A stretch of 64,000 bases of DNA from Mucilaginibacter boryungensis (GCF_015221995.1 NZ_JADFFM010000001.1:2418001-2482000); one strand, 5' to 3'. Shown: positions 54,501 to 63,866, counted from the first letter of the stretch. Translations and numbers: made by a program. Notes: generated by a model from the sequence alone, not told the origin.

Positions 54501-55116
54501 TGGACGCTAGCTTAAGGTTTAATATAGCTGGCACATTACCTGCTGAGATCTCCCGTGTCTGATAACCCACAAAGCTGAATACCAGGATGGTTTCCTGATT
54601 GGGAACATCTGTTAAAAATGTACCGTTTGTATCGGTAGTTGTGCCAATGGTTGTCCCTTTGATCCTAACGTTGACACCCGGCAACGGGGAACCAGTTTCA
54701 TCTACCACTTTGCCAGCAATTTTGATTAAAGCGTTGATAGCTGGGGTGTTTGGGCCTTCCTTTTCTTTGATCAGGATCAACTCGCCCTGGATTTCATAGC
54801 TTAAAGGCTGGTCCTTTAAATAGGTATCCAACACCTCTGTGAGTGTAGCATTTTTAAAATTAACATCTTTAACTGCGATATTTTTAATCTTGTTGGCCGA
54901 GACCAGCACATTAAAATTCGTTTGTTTTCTTATCTCCTGAATGATCTGCTCGAAAGAGGTTTTCCGATGCACATAATTTATCTTCTGAGCTAAAGTTTCT
55001 GCCCGAGCTTGTAATAAGACCGCAAAAAGTAATATAAAAGATAGTTTCATAATACGGAGATAGTTATCATAGCGGCCTTTTGGTGCACAAAAAAAGCATG
55101 TATAATTTTTATACAT
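51592..55116 (-). CDS. SusC/RagA TonB-linked outer-membrane transporter with STN domain
   Basis: 1174 residues. Signal region to about residue 44; the start at 55116 gives the basic leader often annotated in this subfamily, with an alternative ATG at 55050 (MKLSFILLFAVLL). The STN domain lies about 48-118 and receives the sigma/anti-sigma signal. A carboxypeptidase-like domain follows (about 132-205, KVVDETGSPLPGVNVRIKGTT), then the TonB plug with VVGYGTQKKVNLTGAV (about 213-345), then the 22-strand barrel ending in ISLGLTATF. It imports oligosaccharide captured by SusD and activates FecR on binding. Confidence 0.96.
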   Translation of the reverse strand: MYKNYTCFFCAPKGRYDNYLRIMKLSFILLFAVLLQARAETLAQKINYVHRKTSFEQIIQEIRKQTNFNVLVSANKIKNIAVKDVNFKNATLTEVLDTYLKDQPLSYEIQGELILIKEKEGPNTPAINALIKIAGKVVDETGSPLPGVNVRIKGTTIGTTTDTNGTFLTDVPNQETILVFSFVGYQTREISAGNVPAILNLKLASTDLSDIVVVGYGTQKKVNLTGAVDQITAKSFENRSASNLNQVMQGLLPGLNLVPKDGKPIQAPTFNIRGTTSIGQGGNSLVLIDGVEGDPSRINPNDVESVSILKDAASSAIYGARAAFGVVLITTKSPTKDKISVTYSFDQSIKSPTTIPKLVNNGYQFAKMFNDAYTAWYGNSVTPQNINKTIKFSAAYLAELQKRDADPSLPKVDVLSTGEYVYYDNTDWLKLLYKDHNVASDHNLSISGNNGKADFLLTGRVYNQGGLFRYNSDDYSIDNFRAKGSFQVAPWLKIYNNADYSQMKYHNPLNVGEGGGIWVNLEAEGHTMAPLYNPDGTLTWSGAYTVGDFAYGKNGIDYNNIVFRNTTGFDARFIQDQLRIEGDFTFQNTNNTQTTKRVPVPYSRFQGVTEYLGTTTNDLNIQIRPTQYLVSNIYSEYEPKWTGSHHVKVLAGFNYEQSTAQYTGVQRNGLAYPDANNINLALGQSIITAGGWDRWNVIGGFYRLNYDYKGRYLVEANGRYDGSSKFPSNQRYAFFPSVSAGWRVSSEPFWNISPKIISDLKFRGSYGSLGNGSIGSYAFQEQFNISQSGRILNGVRPQATSAPGVLPTGLTWETSQTQNLGVDLGLFNGKLSITGDAYTRKTINMFTVGLTLPAVFGTGSPKGNYADLKTTGWEISASWHDRFNLSGSPVTYSFRATVSDFNAVITKYNNPNGLLSDYYVGMKLGEMWGYVNNGYFKDAQDIANSPKQILVKASNTGAIAPGDIKYTDLDGNGVIDAGTNTVSNPGDRKIIGNSLAHYLFGFSLNADWKNFFVGAFIQGVGKRDWYPGPTSGYFWGQYASPYFKGVVNTLDKMWSPDNPDAYFPRFAGYKAAGTNELSNNQTKYLLNAAYIRLKNIQFGYHLPISLIRRIGLKDTRIFVSGENLLTWSPMFKYTKDFDPESIDGSDRILTDGTVGNGNNYPILKTISLGLTATF

Positions 55117-55177
55117 TTGTATTCTGGTTTACGTGAAAAAATTTGTTTCTAGCAATTTTTAGAATAACCAGGTTTTC

Positions 55178-55206
55178 AAGCGGAGGTGCTGGAAACACCT
55201 TCGCTT
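55178..55206. terminator. Stem-loop between fecR and susC
   Basis: AAGCGGAGGTG and CACCTTCGCTT pair with one mismatch around an 7-base loop. The T-rich side is on the + strand, so it may act as an attenuator or RNA-processing structure for the minus-strand operon rather than a full terminator. Confidence 0.5.
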
Positions 55207-55287
55207 TATTTTTAGGCTGGCAATTCTTCTACAGTGTACCCTCAGGTTGAATTTGGTTTCTTCATCTTCATAATTGATTTGGTTTAA

Positions 55288-56481
55288 TTAATTATTGGTT
55301 TGTTTGTTGGTTTGCTTGGGTAAAACCAAAATGGCTTTATTTTTAATCTCAAATCTCACATCTCCGGTAATCTCCAGCATTTTAAGGACTTGGGAAACAT
55401 TTGAATAACGCGTCATTCCCCCTAAATACGATTCATGAATTGGCTGATTTTTAGGATAGATAATATCCACATCATACCAGCGCGATATTTTGCGCATAAC
55501 ACTTTCTAAGGATTCTTTATTGAACAGGAAAAGGTCGTTTTTCCAGGCAATGGCCTCATCCACATTGGCAGCCACGACCTTAACGCCGGCCGTGGTAATG
55601 CCGCTGTAATTGATTGCCTGTTGTCCCGGTTTTAATATGGTTACTTGTCCGGATTTGGTCAGGCTAATGCTTCCATCAATCAGCGTTGTTTTGATAACAG
55701 GTTCATCATCGTAAGCATTGATATTGAAACTGGTGCCCAGATCTTCAACGATCTGGCCTTTAACACCAACCCTGAAAGGTTTACTGGCGTTATGTACTAC
55801 TTCAAAATATACTTGTCCGGTAATCTCCACTTTTCGTTCAGCACCATTGAAAGCGACCGGGTAGCGGATAGACGACGCTGCATCCAAAATGGCGGTCGTA
55901 CCGTCAGCAAGTATCAATTTGTATTTACCGCCCCGTGGCGTTTCAACGGTATTATATAACGAAGCGTTATCGGTTGTTTTCTCTGGCTGATCATCTGAGT
56001 ATCTTAATTGCCCCTCAGCGTTTTTAGCAATTACTACAGCACCCTGGCGGGCGAGCAGGCCGTTTTTAGCACCAGTTAATTGTACCTTTTCGCCATTAGC
56101 CAGGGTGAGTATAGCTTTACTCCCACCGGGACGTATGTCCCCGATAAGCTGTGCCGTTTGAGGCTGTTGTTCCGGTTTCGGACGGAGGATAAAATAAGCG
56201 CTGGCAGAAAGTACCAGTAATGCTGAAGCGGCTACACTTATTCTGGCCCATAACTTCCTTGTCTTACTTTTTGCTGGGAGAATGCTTGTTTCCGCGTGGA
56301 TACGTGCCAGGATTTGTTGACGGTGTTCCTCTTTTGATAATGAAGTCTCCACCATGATTGGTTCAGATTCTTCCTTGGAAAACCATTGGTCAAACTCTTG
56401 TTGTTCAGTTACAGAAGCTGTACCCTTCAGATAATTCCGGGCTATTTTCTGCATTCTTTTATTGATCCGTGGTGTGGCCAT
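55288..56481 (-). CDS. FecR-family anti-sigma factor
   Basis: 397 residues. A cytoplasmic anti-sigma part (about 1-78), one membrane helix (80-99, ISVAASALLVLSASAYFIL) and a periplasmic FecR domain (about 170-270, VETPRGGKYKLILADGTTAILDAASSIRYPVAFNGAERKVEITGQVYFEVVH...) are followed by a DUF4974-type C-terminal domain (about 320-385). It holds the ECF sigma factor encoded upstream and releases it when SusC signals substrate. 163 bases separate it from the sigma gene. Confidence 0.95.
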   Translation of the reverse strand: MATPRINKRMQKIARNYLKGTASVTEQQEFDQWFSKEESEPIMVETSLSKEEHRQQILARIHAETSILPAKSKTRKLWARISVAASALLVLSASAYFILRPKPEQQPQTAQLIGDIRPGGSKAILTLANGEKVQLTGAKNGLLARQGAVVIAKNAEGQLRYSDDQPEKTTDNASLYNTVETPRGGKYKLILADGTTAILDAASSIRYPVAFNGAERKVEITGQVYFEVVHNASKPFRVGVKGQIVEDLGTSFNINAYDDEPVIKTTLIDGSISLTKSGQVTILKPGQQAINYSGITTAGVKVVAANVDEAIAWKNDLFLFNKESLESVMRKISRWYDVDIIYPKNQPIHESYLGGMTRYSNVSQVLKMLEITGDVRFEIKNKAILVLPKQTNKQTNN

Positions 56482-56644
56482 TTTCTGGTTCTTTTATTAC
56501 AAGTACCATCAGCCCGCTCAATCCCGCAAAAAAATGTAAAAAAATCAATAAATATAGATCGATGTCCGAAAAAAAATCCTGGAAGATTCATTATTCCAGC
56601 ATGCTGAGTATATAAAAAGCTTGAAGATTACATGGAATGGAAAC

Positions 56645-57205
56645 TTATAGCAAAAACAGGCTCATAAAGTCACCCAGTTCGATACGCAGTTTGCGCCGGG
56701 CACGTAAAAGGTGCGCATCTACCGCCTTTTCAGATAAGTTAAGCTGGGTAGCTATTTCCTTGTAGGTCTTATCCTCGTTTCTTAATTGATAGATCAGCCT
56801 GCAGGTTTCCGGTAGCTGGCTGACCAATTCTTCTAAACGGCCTCTGATCTCGTCGAACTCCAAATGACCTTGGGTGGAATCATCCAAAAGATCGTGGGCC
56901 AGGTCAATACTTACCATACGGACCGATGATTGCCTGGCTAATACTTTCAGCACCCGGTATTTGACCGATACAAATAAATAATTGGAAAAATTGCCTTTTA
57001 TCTCAAGGGTCTCGCGGCGTTTCCAGAGGGAAACAAAAACATCTTGTACAATATTTTCCGCCTCCATCAAATCGCCCGTCTTATGATAGGCCAGATCAAG
57101 TACCTTATCCCAATAACGATTATACAACACCTCGAATGCAGCTGCATCACTCTCCTTCACAAAAGCAAGCAGTTCAACATCATCATTAGTTTGTAGCGGG
57201 CGCAC
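56645..57205 (-). CDS. ECF sigma factor, FecI-like, of the glycan locus
   Basis: 186 residues. Region 2 (FEVLYNRYWDKVLDLAYHKTGDLMEAENIVQDVFVSLWKRRE) and region 4 (LPETCRLIYQLRNEDKTYKEIATQLNLSEKAVDAHLLRARRKLR) are complete. With FecR and the STN-bearing SusC it forms a ligand-induced trans-envelope circuit, probably autoinducing this locus. Separated from the EEP genes upstream by a hairpin at 57350-57394. Confidence 0.95.
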   Translation of the reverse strand: MRPLQTNDDVELLAFVKESDAAAFEVLYNRYWDKVLDLAYHKTGDLMEAENIVQDVFVSLWKRRETLEIKGNFSNYLFVSVKYRVLKVLARQSSVRMVSIDLAHDLLDDSTQGHLEFDEIRGRLEELVSQLPETCRLIYQLRNEDKTYKEIATQLNLSEKAVDAHLLRARRKLRIELGDFMSLFLL

Positions 57206-57349
57206 GGTTTATAAAAAGAAATTTAAAGCTATTAATATTTCTTCAAATAACGCAACCTATTATGAATTAAATATTAAGACTTGGTAATATTTGAATATCA
57301 TAAAACTTGTCATAAACGACTACGAAACATGATTGGGACGACCTGAGAT

Positions 57350-57394
57350 AACAGATAAGGCGTGCTGTAATAGCGGCGCGCCTTGTCTGTTTTT
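57350..57394. terminator. Hairpin between the EEP genes and the sigma gene
   Basis: ACAGATAAGGCG and CGCCTTGTCTGT pair over 12 bp with one mismatch; flanked by TTTTTA on one side. It lies 14 bases after the EEP stop and likely ends that transcript. Confidence 0.7.
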
Positions 57395-57407
57395 AAGTAG
57401 ATACTGA

Positions 57408-60400
57408 TTAAAAAGGAACTTTTTTGCTGATCATCTCTAATCCGTTAAAAACCACCGTGCCGGTAAAAATGCCGGGCCGCAGATTTACCGTTTGCGTGAA
57501 TATATTTTTGCCTTTATTTAAATGTAACTGGCGTTTCAACAAAATGGGCCCCATAATATCCCTGAAATAAAACTCACCTGAACAATCCGTATCTGAGATG
57601 ATACATACGGTTAGCACATTGTCCCGGCCCGAGAGCAAAAGGTCGTTGTTGCTCACTTTGTAAGTCACTTCAGCTTTTTCAGAATAAATCGTGTTTTCAT
57701 CCCGACTTACAGTTTTGATCTGATAGCTGTTATTGCCGCTTACAGGGTTAAAATCGATAAAGCTATGTTTTTGGAGCGTCCCACCCGTTGTATCCGTCTT
57801 AAGCTGCCCTAACACCCTGGGAAGCCCTCCATTATCAGTACGAAGAATATCGAAATTGGAATTTGGCATTTCATTCAATGCTTTCCATTTTAGCTCCACT
57901 TGTTTATGATTAAGTTTGGCTGAGAACTGTGTGATCTGCGTTTTTACCGGTTCATCTAAAGTCGATTTACTAAACATAAGGAGTGCTGACTCTGTTTCCG
58001 AACTCCCGCTTACCCACAGGATATCTTCGGTAGTCGAGGCCGTCGACCTTCCGATCGCCGTGCCACCGGTCGTCGTGTTAGAGCCATTCGTGTATAAGCG
58101 GAAGGTAACCGTGGTGCCACCGGGCAGGTTTTGCAGCCTGGTAACTTTAGAAAGATCGACATGCGGCATGAACTCCCCTTCGGAATTTACAGCGATAGCC
58201 AGCGTAAACGGATCATCTGTTTTATAAAAGTCCGTACCGTTCAGGCTATATTTCCAATAATAAACTTTTGCCCCGCCACCGGTTGCCCGGATCTTGAAGT
58301 CAAGACCGCTCAGGCTGATCTTATATCCAGTTTGCGCGGTCAGGCTAAACCCAAAATACATATTGTTGGCTACTGCCGTGACCGTATCGGTAACATCAGG
58401 ACTGGACGGGGTGCCGGTCAGCGAGGCGAATGACCTGGCCAGCCCGGTGGGGTTCAACCCAGCACCGCGTACCAATGAAGTTGCGGTTACAGCGCTGCTT
58501 ACCGTAGTGGCGGCAACACTGGTTTCGTTGCCCGCCGTTGCTGGAGTAGCCAACTGCCAGGCGACTAATTTTACCGGTGCGGCGACGGGAGTTGTGTTGC
58601 CGCCAACCGTAAGTACATAATCAGTCGTAGTGGAGGTTGCCGAACGACCAAAGGCAGTGGTTCCGCTTGTCGTGTTCGACCCGTTGGTATACATACGTAT
58701 ATACACCGTCTTACCGGCAGCTATATCCTGTAAAGCCCGGATACCGGAAAGATCAATAGCCGGCTGTGTGTCCCCCTCATCAGCGGTCGCCCCCGGGATC
58801 ACCCGCGGGTTAGCGATCTTTTCAAAATTCGTTCCGTCCAGACTGTATTTCCAATAGAATACCCGGGCTCCGCCAGTAGTCACGCGGAGTTTGTAATTAA
58901 GATCGCTAAGTGATACCTTATAACCCGGTTTAACGGCAAGACTAAAGGTATAATACATATCCTGGGCTACGGCCCTGGCAGTGTCTGTTATTGCTGTGGT
59001 CGTTGCTGCGCTTGTCAAAGAAACGAACGTCCGATGGAGCACGTAAGGCGTGCCGGTGGTATCTGTCCCTCTTAATCCGGCACCACGTTGTAAGACACCC
59101 CCGCTTAGCGCAGAATCAAGTAAAGACGCAGCAGCGCTGGTTTCGCCGCCGGTTCGCAAAGGAGTGGCGAACTGCCAGGCAGCCAGCGGCGAACTTGTCG
59201 GAACGCTTTTTGAAGTACCATTCACAGAAATACCATATTCGTCTGCAGTTCCGGAACGACCTATAGCCGTCGTTCCGGTAGTGGTGTTAGATCCGTTGGT
59301 ATAAAGCCTAAAGTAAACCGTCTTACCGGCAGCAATATTCTGTAATTCGGGTATACGGGCAAGGTCCAGCTGTGGTTGCTGGTCCCCTTCATTATTCGTA
59401 GCCCCCGGCAATAATACCGGTTCGGCTATTTTTTTGAAAGTAATGCTGTCCAGGCTGTATTTCCAATACCACACTTTGGCACCGCCGGTGGTAGTCCTAA
59501 CCTTGTAGTCCAGGCTGCTCAATGATATTTTACGATCGGGTTTAACCTTTAAGCTATAAGCAAAATACATGTTATTGGCAATGGCCGTGGTGGTATCTGA
59601 AACAGTGGCACCTGAGCTTGTAGCGGTTACTGCCACGAAGGTTCGGGTTAGTGCTACTGGTGTTGCATAATTGCTGTTGGTTTGCGTTAAGCCCGCACCT
59701 CTGGAAAGTGGCTGAACGGTCACCGCTTCATCGGCCAGACTGGCGCTTTTGGCCACCTCGTTACCCGCAGCGGTTGGTGAAAAAAATTGCCAGGCGGCTA
59801 TGCGTCGTGTGCTGTCCGATTCTTCTACTACTCCACCAACCGAAAGCGCATAGTCATTGGTTGTTCCCGAATTTGACACCCCTATGCCCACCATATCTGA
59901 ACTATTGTCCATACCATTGACGTACAATCTGAAATAAACTTTTTTATCCGATCCAAGGTGCTGCAGATCCGGATAGGGAGAAAGGTCGATAGTGGCTTGC
60001 GATGTTGTCGCTACTGCTTTAAACAAATAGGATTTTGCCAGGTATTTAAAGTTTATGCCATCAAGGCTATATTTCCAATACCACAGTTTCAGTGTAGAAC
60101 CGGTTGCCATTAGCCTGGCATCAATAGTTGACAAAGAAACTTTTTGTCCGCTTTTTGGATTGACGACGAATTGAAAATATAAATTATTATTGATCGCCAC
60201 GGTAGTATCCGAAGCATACAAAGTTGAAGCAACACTTGACGCTGCCGCAAATCCACCGGGCAATGAAATAGTTGACGAAGAGCCATTTACCGTTCTCAAA
60301 CCTGCACCTCTGCTTAAAGTAGATACATTCATAGCCTGATGGTTGACATTTGAATTGGCCGAGGCCTCTGCACCCGTACTGGCCGGACTACCAAACTGCC

Positions 60401-61784
60401 AGGCAATTAAGGGAACTGTTTTTTGTGGCACGCCGGAGTTTTTCCGTTTATAAATGGTGAAATCATCAATATCCAGCCTTCCGTTATTGGTTGCGCCAGT
60501 TCCTAACTTGTTTATCCTAAAGCGTACATTTCCAGGTATGTCCATGATAAAGGAGGCCTGTTGCTTGTTTAACTGGTGGGTTGAAATGACCGGGCCGGCC
60601 GGCGCCCAGGTTAAACCCTGGTTAGTGGAATATTCCAGTTGCCACTTTGAAGTGCTATCGGTAGCATAGGTGCTATGTTGAAATGTAACACGCGATACAC
60701 CCTCGGTAACATCAAAATTCATCTGTAAATAAGCGGATACCGTGTTATTATTGATCAGCCTTACACCGTAGATCCCGCTCGTGGGTTTATCGTTTGCACT
60801 ACTGCCACCGATAATAGCATTATTTAACGTCCAGCTGCCAGTCCTGAAAGCGACATCTCCACTGGCATAGGATGTTTTGACCGGATTTGGGTTCTCGAAA
60901 TCTTCTGGGAACTGCCGGTACAGATCTCCAAGATTATTTGCTTTTTGGCCGACTGTTGCGACTACCGCATAATGGTCGGATGCGGTATGCCCATTAAACA
61001 GGTCGAGCGCAACGTCATGTCGGTACGTCTTCCAGGTATTGGTAGCAAAAATATGGTCGACTATGGTTCTGTCTCTGCGATTAATGTCAAATCCGTTGCC
61101 TGTGCCCCTTTCTTTCTCGTCATCGATAACTGCCAGGTTTTTGGTATCTTTTAATAAAGTGGAATTATTAAGCGTGATATAATTCGCATCATATTGGGGT
61201 GTATTAAGATCCCCCATAAATAAAGTTGGCGTGGTTCCAGCTATGTCGTTGATCTTCTGGAGGATCAACGTTACGCTATTTGTGCGGGCCACCGTTCCAA
61301 CGTGATCGAAATGTGTTGCAAATGCATAGAAACTTTGTCCGGTTATCTGATCCATAAATTTTGCCCATATACACATTCGGGCAAACTTTGCGTCCCAGCC
61401 AACACTCGGTACATCAGGTGTCGCTGACAAATAAAACGAGCCGCGTGTTTGCAGTGTTAGTCTTTGCGTATTGTACATGAGACCGACATATAAGTTTGGA
61501 ACAAATCCCAGGGTATCATAACGGGTTAATGTATCCCTGAGATAACCTGCCATCGATGCAAGGGTTTCTTCAAACGCAATTACGTCAGGCTTATACTTAT
61601 TTAACTGCGTGACAACCATCAGTTTTCTGTCCACCCAAAGGTTTCCGGTGTCAGTAGCGTTATCGCCCCGGAGATTGTAGGTCATAACATTAAGGTTTTG
61701 GGCCTTAACGGATACGCCGATCAAAGATGTAGTTAATAGGAGTAAAAGTAAAAATCTCATAATTTCATCGGTTTTAATGATCAT
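57408..61784 (-). CDS. Secreted EEP-fold phosphodiesterase with four tandem WYWKYSLDG modules and T9SS tail
   Basis: 1458 residues; an inner ATG at 61760 is an equally good start. Signal peptide to about 29. EEP (DNase I-like) domain 30-280 with MTYNLRG (N37), FEET (E73), THFDHVG (158-161), GDLN (192-194), VDHIF (D243) and SDHYAV (270-271). A beta-sandwich follows at 296-447 (MNFDVTEGVSRVTFQHSTYA). Four modules lie at about 458-652, 660-856, 865-1062 and 1071-1260; each starts AWQF/L, contains RGAGL and YWKYSLxG, and ends VxFRLYxNG...GRS. A fibronectin-like part (1281-1377) and a type A T9SS-like C-terminal domain (1380-1458) close it. Substrate unknown. Confidence 0.85.
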   Translation of the reverse strand: MIIKTDEIMRFLLLLLLTTSLIGVSVKAQNLNVMTYNLRGDNATDTGNLWVDRKLMVVTQLNKYKPDVIAFEETLASMAGYLRDTLTRYDTLGFVPNLYVGLMYNTQRLTLQTRGSFYLSATPDVPSVGWDAKFARMCIWAKFMDQITGQSFYAFATHFDHVGTVARTNSVTLILQKINDIAGTTPTLFMGDLNTPQYDANYITLNNSTLLKDTKNLAVIDDEKERGTGNGFDINRRDRTIVDHIFATNTWKTYRHDVALDLFNGHTASDHYAVVATVGQKANNLGDLYRQFPEDFENPNPVKTSYASGDVAFRTGSWTLNNAIIGGSSANDKPTSGIYGVRLINNNTVSAYLQMNFDVTEGVSRVTFQHSTYATDSTSKWQLEYSTNQGLTWAPAGPVISTHQLNKQQASFIMDIPGNVRFRINKLGTGATNNGRLDIDDFTIYKRKNSGVPQKTVPLIAWQFGSPASTGAEASANSNVNHQAMNVSTLSRGAGLRTVNGSSSTISLPGGFAAASSVASTLYASDTTVAINNNLYFQFVVNPKSGQKVSLSTIDARLMATGSTLKLWYWKYSLDGINFKYLAKSYLFKAVATTSQATIDLSPYPDLQHLGSDKKVYFRLYVNGMDNSSDMVGIGVSNSGTTNDYALSVGGVVEESDSTRRIAAWQFFSPTAAGNEVAKSASLADEAVTVQPLSRGAGLTQTNSNYATPVALTRTFVAVTATSSGATVSDTTTAIANNMYFAYSLKVKPDRKISLSSLDYKVRTTTGGAKVWYWKYSLDSITFKKIAEPVLLPGATNNEGDQQPQLDLARIPELQNIAAGKTVYFRLYTNGSNTTTGTTAIGRSGTADEYGISVNGTSKSVPTSSPLAAWQFATPLRTGGETSAAASLLDSALSGGVLQRGAGLRGTDTTGTPYVLHRTFVSLTSAATTTAITDTARAVAQDMYYTFSLAVKPGYKVSLSDLNYKLRVTTGGARVFYWKYSLDGTNFEKIANPRVIPGATADEGDTQPAIDLSGIRALQDIAAGKTVYIRMYTNGSNTTSGTTAFGRSATSTTTDYVLTVGGNTTPVAAPVKLVAWQLATPATAGNETSVAATTVSSAVTATSLVRGAGLNPTGLARSFASLTGTPSSPDVTDTVTAVANNMYFGFSLTAQTGYKISLSGLDFKIRATGGGAKVYYWKYSLNGTDFYKTDDPFTLAIAVNSEGEFMPHVDLSKVTRLQNLPGGTTVTFRLYTNGSNTTTGGTAIGRSTASTTEDILWVSGSSETESALLMFSKSTLDEPVKTQITQFSAKLNHKQVELKWKALNEMPNSNFDILRTDNGGLPRVLGQLKTDTTGGTLQKHSFIDFNPVSGNNSYQIKTVSRDENTIYSEKAEVTYKVSNNDLLLSGRDNVLTVCIISDTDCSGEFYFRDIMGPILLKRQLHLNKGKNIFTQTVNLRPGIFTGTVVFNGLEMISKKVPF

Positions 61785-61799
61785 GTATGTTTATTGGAG

Positions 61800-63782
61800 T
61801 TATTTCTTTTTAATCAAACCTGTAAGTATAAGGGCGTAATCAGCGCCTGATTCGTTGTTTTCATCCCTGTGAACTGAACCAATACTGATCAGATCATCTC
61901 GCCCTTCCAGGCCGGCTACATATAATCTGAAATGAACCTGCTGCCCGTTAGTTAAATGCTGAAGGTCCGGATTTACCGAGAGATCGATGGTGGTCTGCGA
62001 AGACGCAAAACTGTCCGTAAATTCAAAAGGCTTGGCAAGCGCGCGGAATGATTTGCCGTCCAGGCTGTATTTCCAATACCATATCTTTTTAACGGTACCG
62101 GTACTCATCGCGCGCAGATCCAGCGTTTGCAAAGCCGCATCGAACCGGTTTGCTACCTGTACGGTAAATTCAAAAAAGCTCTCTGCCAATATCGCCTCGC
62201 TGGTGTCCCGTACTGGTTTGCCGGCGACCACCGTGAATCCCGGGCGGACACTTGCCAATGAACTGTCGCCTGCAAAGGCCGAAAGACCCGCACCACGTTT
62301 AAAAACTGTCTGTTCTATCCCTTTAGCATTAAAGGATGATCTTGCTTTCTTTGCGCCCTGATCGGGGAATGGGGAAAACTGCCAGGCCAGCAGTGGCACA
62401 TTTACCCGCTCGGGACCTGTTGCTGATCTTTTATAAATAGTAAAATCATCGATACTCAATCGTCCGTTGTTCTCAGTACCAGCCATTTTTTTTATCCTGA
62501 ACCGCACCTTTCCTGTAATATCCAGCACAAAAATTGCCTGCTGCTTTTCTGCCTGATGGCTGACGACAACCGGGCCGGTTTCTTTCCATGTCCTTCCCTG
62601 GTTAGTAGAATACTCCAATTGCCACCGGCAGGCGCTGTCAGCCGCGTAGATCCCATGCTGGACCGTAACCCGTGAAGCGCCCTCAGGAACATCGAAATTC
62701 ATTTGCAGATAAACAGGCTCCGGATTATTGTTGATCAGCCGGACGGCATGGTTGCCACTGGTCGGACGATCGTTACCTATGCTGCCGCCCAGAATACCAC
62801 CTTTGAACAGCCACTCACCTGTCCTTGACCGCACCTTGATGTTACCATACCGCGGGATCACCGTCGTAATATTTTCAAAGTCCTCGGGAAACTGGCGATA
62901 TAGATCTCCAAGGTCATTCGCCTTAGGCCCGATCAGGCTCATGACCGCGTAATGGTCAGAAGCGGTATGTTCATTATACAATTCGGTCAGTATGTTATAT
63001 TCGTACGACTGGAGTTTCCCGGAAAGAAAAATATGATCGACCCTAATTCTTTGCCGGCGGTGGATATTGAAGCCATTACCTGTTCCCCGCAGCTTTTCAT
63101 GATTATTCAATGCAAGGTTGTAACAGTCTTTGAACAGCCCTGAATTATTGACGTTCAAATAATTGGGATCGTACTGGGTAGTATTCAGGTCCCCCATCAA
63201 TATCTGGTCTGCATTACCCGCAATCTGTTTGGATTTTTCGAGTAATAATTTAATGCTATTTGTCCGCGACATTACCCCTACGTGATCGAAGTGGGAATTG
63301 AATATAGTATATTCATGACCGGTTAAACGATCTTTGAACCTGCCCCATACACACATTCTTTTAAATTTCGCATCCCAGCCTTTGCTTTCCTGGTCAGGTG
63401 TTGCGGAAAGATAAAAGTTTCCATGATCAAGCAGGGCTAACCTGCGTTTATTATAAAGGATACCCGTTGTTACTTTAGTAAAGGCGCCAATACTATCTAG
63501 ATCGGGTATGGTGCTCATAAGGTCGACTACCATGTTTACGTTGGTTTCCTGGATCCCGATCAGGTCCAGCTTATGTCGCCTGATCTGGTCGCTAACCATA
63601 TATTTCCTCGCAGACCATCCATTGCCGACATCCCTTGGGTCATCGCCCCGGAGATTGTAAGTAGCCACTGCCAGCGGCTGGCCCAGCCCAACGAAAACCT
63701 GAAGGAGCAACATCAAAGCAATAGTTGCCGGTTTCTTTATCCGCGCTTTAACATGTTTTATTAAAAAGATTTTTTTTGCCAT
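61800..63782 (-). CDS. Secreted EEP-fold phosphodiesterase with one WYWKYSLDG module
   Basis: 660 residues, paralogue of the next gene (15-base gap). Signal anchor or peptide about 12-35 after a very basic start (KHVKARIKKP). EEP motifs: TYNLRGDD (N43), LIGIQET (E79), NSHFDHVG (H164, D166, H167), GDLN (D198, N200), VDHIF (D249), SDHYAV (276-277). Beta-sandwich about 310-450; a single module about 463-655 with LLAWQF, KRGAGL and IWYWKYSLDG. It ends LILTGLIKKK with no T9SS tail, so it may remain periplasmic or use another route. Family members act on nucleic acids, sphingomyelin or phosphoinositides; which applies here is unknown. Confidence 0.85.
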   Translation of the reverse strand: MAKKIFLIKHVKARIKKPATIALMLLLQVFVGLGQPLAVATYNLRGDDPRDVGNGWSARKYMVSDQIRRHKLDLIGIQETNVNMVVDLMSTIPDLDSIGAFTKVTTGILYNKRRLALLDHGNFYLSATPDQESKGWDAKFKRMCVWGRFKDRLTGHEYTIFNSHFDHVGVMSRTNSIKLLLEKSKQIAGNADQILMGDLNTTQYDPNYLNVNNSGLFKDCYNLALNNHEKLRGTGNGFNIHRRQRIRVDHIFLSGKLQSYEYNILTELYNEHTASDHYAVMSLIGPKANDLGDLYRQFPEDFENITTVIPRYGNIKVRSRTGEWLFKGGILGGSIGNDRPTSGNHAVRLINNNPEPVYLQMNFDVPEGASRVTVQHGIYAADSACRWQLEYSTNQGRTWKETGPVVVSHQAEKQQAIFVLDITGKVRFRIKKMAGTENNGRLSIDDFTIYKRSATGPERVNVPLLAWQFSPFPDQGAKKARSSFNAKGIEQTVFKRGAGLSAFAGDSSLASVRPGFTVVAGKPVRDTSEAILAESFFEFTVQVANRFDAALQTLDLRAMSTGTVKKIWYWKYSLDGKSFRALAKPFEFTDSFASSQTTIDLSVNPDLQHLTNGQQVHFRLYVAGLEGRDDLISIGSVHRDENNESGADYALILTGLIKKK

Positions 63783-63866
63783 TTTATTTTTTTTGGCATG
63801 AGCGAACCCGGATACTGAACTTTTTAGCTCAATATCGGGTCACTCAAAACCTGTTTGTTGATAATT

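Noticed and set aside
58294..58857. Several plus-strand frames of 70-110 codons inside the large EEP gene
   Set aside because: They are antisense shadows of the module repeats and recur at equivalent module positions.
57408..61784. The 1458-residue protein as a product of assembly error in repeats
   Set aside because: The four modules differ clearly in DNA and protein sequence, so they are old duplications rather than a misassembled identical repeat.
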